From Tetracladium setigerum (Eukaryota > Ascomycota > Leotiomycetes > Helotiales), in the NCBI GenBank assembly GCA_031472005.1, contig PZJY01000002.1, positions 3,782,001 to 3,846,000 of the forward strand: 64,000 nt of DNA, in the 5' to 3' direction. Positions 63,117 through 64,000 of the stretch are shown piece after piece; positions within the stretch are counted from its first letter, which is position 1, and the number at the start of each line of letters is the position of its first letter. The notes under the pieces were generated by a model. It saw only the letters and a list, made by a program, of their open reading frames with translations, did not search any database and had not been told where the DNA came from. Both the position numbers and the translations under genes were made by a program.

Positions 63117-64000
63117 ATCTCTCATTGCGCCGACACTTCTCCGATATACAAGCATATACAAGCTTAGGATGAGAGGGTCCGCATCGGAGGAACGAGTCCA
63201 GGAACCTTCACGAATGTAGAAGCTTCCGCAATCCACTTTCTTCATTCCTTCAATCACTGAAGAAAATTCTGCACATGTTTTCTCCATCGACTGGACCTGA
63301 CAAGGTCCCTTGTCAACCCATTACATACCGGATATAGGTTTTGTGACTTTAACCTTAATTGAGTAGACAGGCCCCGTGGTCTATGTTCTTTACCGCTCGA
63401 CAATATATCATCTGCCATGCTCCCGAGGAAACGCTTGTTATGAAGTTTGGCTTGCCATCAGACGTGTGTGTACCGATGGTGAATGCTGTAACTCTTTCCG
63501 GTGGGCCTAGATTGGGTCAGCGAGGAGCAAATCTGTGAGGTGGAGGAACTCACTTTTTCCAATCGGGGAACGGAAAGCGTGAACGTTCCAACACATCAAC
63601 TTGTCAGTCAAAGACTAGATACAATGGCGTAATAAAATGGGGAACTTGTCAATGGAAGAGTTGGCTGCTCCGGCTAATATTCAATTAGGGGTCCTTCGAG
63701 ATGTGCGGCGAGGTTGAATGTTTTAGCGGCGGACATTCGATTCTCGGTGATGCCAAGTGGTCACCAGCGGGGCCGTTGCCGTGCCGCTGAGTTTAATTTG
63801 CTAAATAGTGTTGGCATGGCCTGCAAGCTCTCTTGGCCCCGAAAACTCTGCTTAACCTAATAAAAGGGAAAGCCGCATTGCCCCGCCAAGTTCGAATACG
63901 AGGGATGATCATACAGCTCTTCCTTCTCTTTTAATGCTTGATCTCTCTATTTCAGCTATTCCAACGAGCCAGTTCTCACACTTTTGATTTCCCTTCAACT
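63117..64000. other. window end, no gene seen
   Basis: Upstream flank of the SGNH-spherulin gene. Only short frames; the CT-rich final 80 nt could be the leader of a gene beyond the window. Confidence 0.5.

Overview
The window is a piece of a filamentous ascomycete (Pezizomycotina) nuclear chromosome. The signs are many short introns (about 45-100 nt) with GT/GC...AG borders and CTAAC-like branch sites, long intergenic spaces, a tRNA gene with a short intron, and fungal gene families: a fungal tyrosinase, Kre9/KNH-like GPI proteins, a FRE-type metalloreductase and a choline sulfatase. A Leotiomycete is my best guess from the protein flavour, but this is inference. It is not a bacterial or viral window, and I found no CRISPR array, phage or intact transposon.

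The left part (1.7-20.1 kb) is dense and conserved: cullin-4 (CUL4, minus), nucleoporin NUP192 (minus) and the ATM-family kinase TEL1 (plus). NUP192 and TEL1 diverge from one about 600-bp shared promoter region. For each of the three I could place every intron so that the exons sum to an intact frame: 860, 1649 and 2948 aa.

The rest (20-64 kb) is looser and richer in accessory genes. In order it holds a 657-aa multi-pass membrane protein; a seven-exon ferric reductase with an iron-GATA-type site just upstream; three separate Kre9/KNH-like GPI-anchored surface proteins (28.7, 44.0 and 45.1 kb); a SAM-dependent methyltransferase; two uncharacterised small genes, one a Ser/Thr/Pro-rich single-pass membrane protein; an intron-bearing tRNA-Pro; a tyrosinase; a choline-sulfatase-type sulfatase; a secreted GH3 beta-glucosidase; and an SGNH hydrolase joined to a spherulin-4 (GH135-like) domain. 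Many products are secreted or at the cell surface, which fits carbohydrate, phenol, sulfate-ester and iron acquisition, but there is no obvious biosynthetic cluster.

Two decayed genes stand out: a squalene epoxidase N-terminal relic (58.8-59.1 kb) and an unidentified reading frame broken by in-frame stops (51.8-52.3 kb). Two otherwise convincing genes carry a single-base frame problem beside a short homopolymer (C4 near the sulfatase start, A4 between the domains of the SGNH/spherulin gene). These may be assembly errors or real lesions. The most interesting candidates are the SGNH-spherulin-4 fusion, the 10-nt microexon of the GH3 gene with its duplicated flank, two GC-AG introns, and the iron-responsive element at the reductase.
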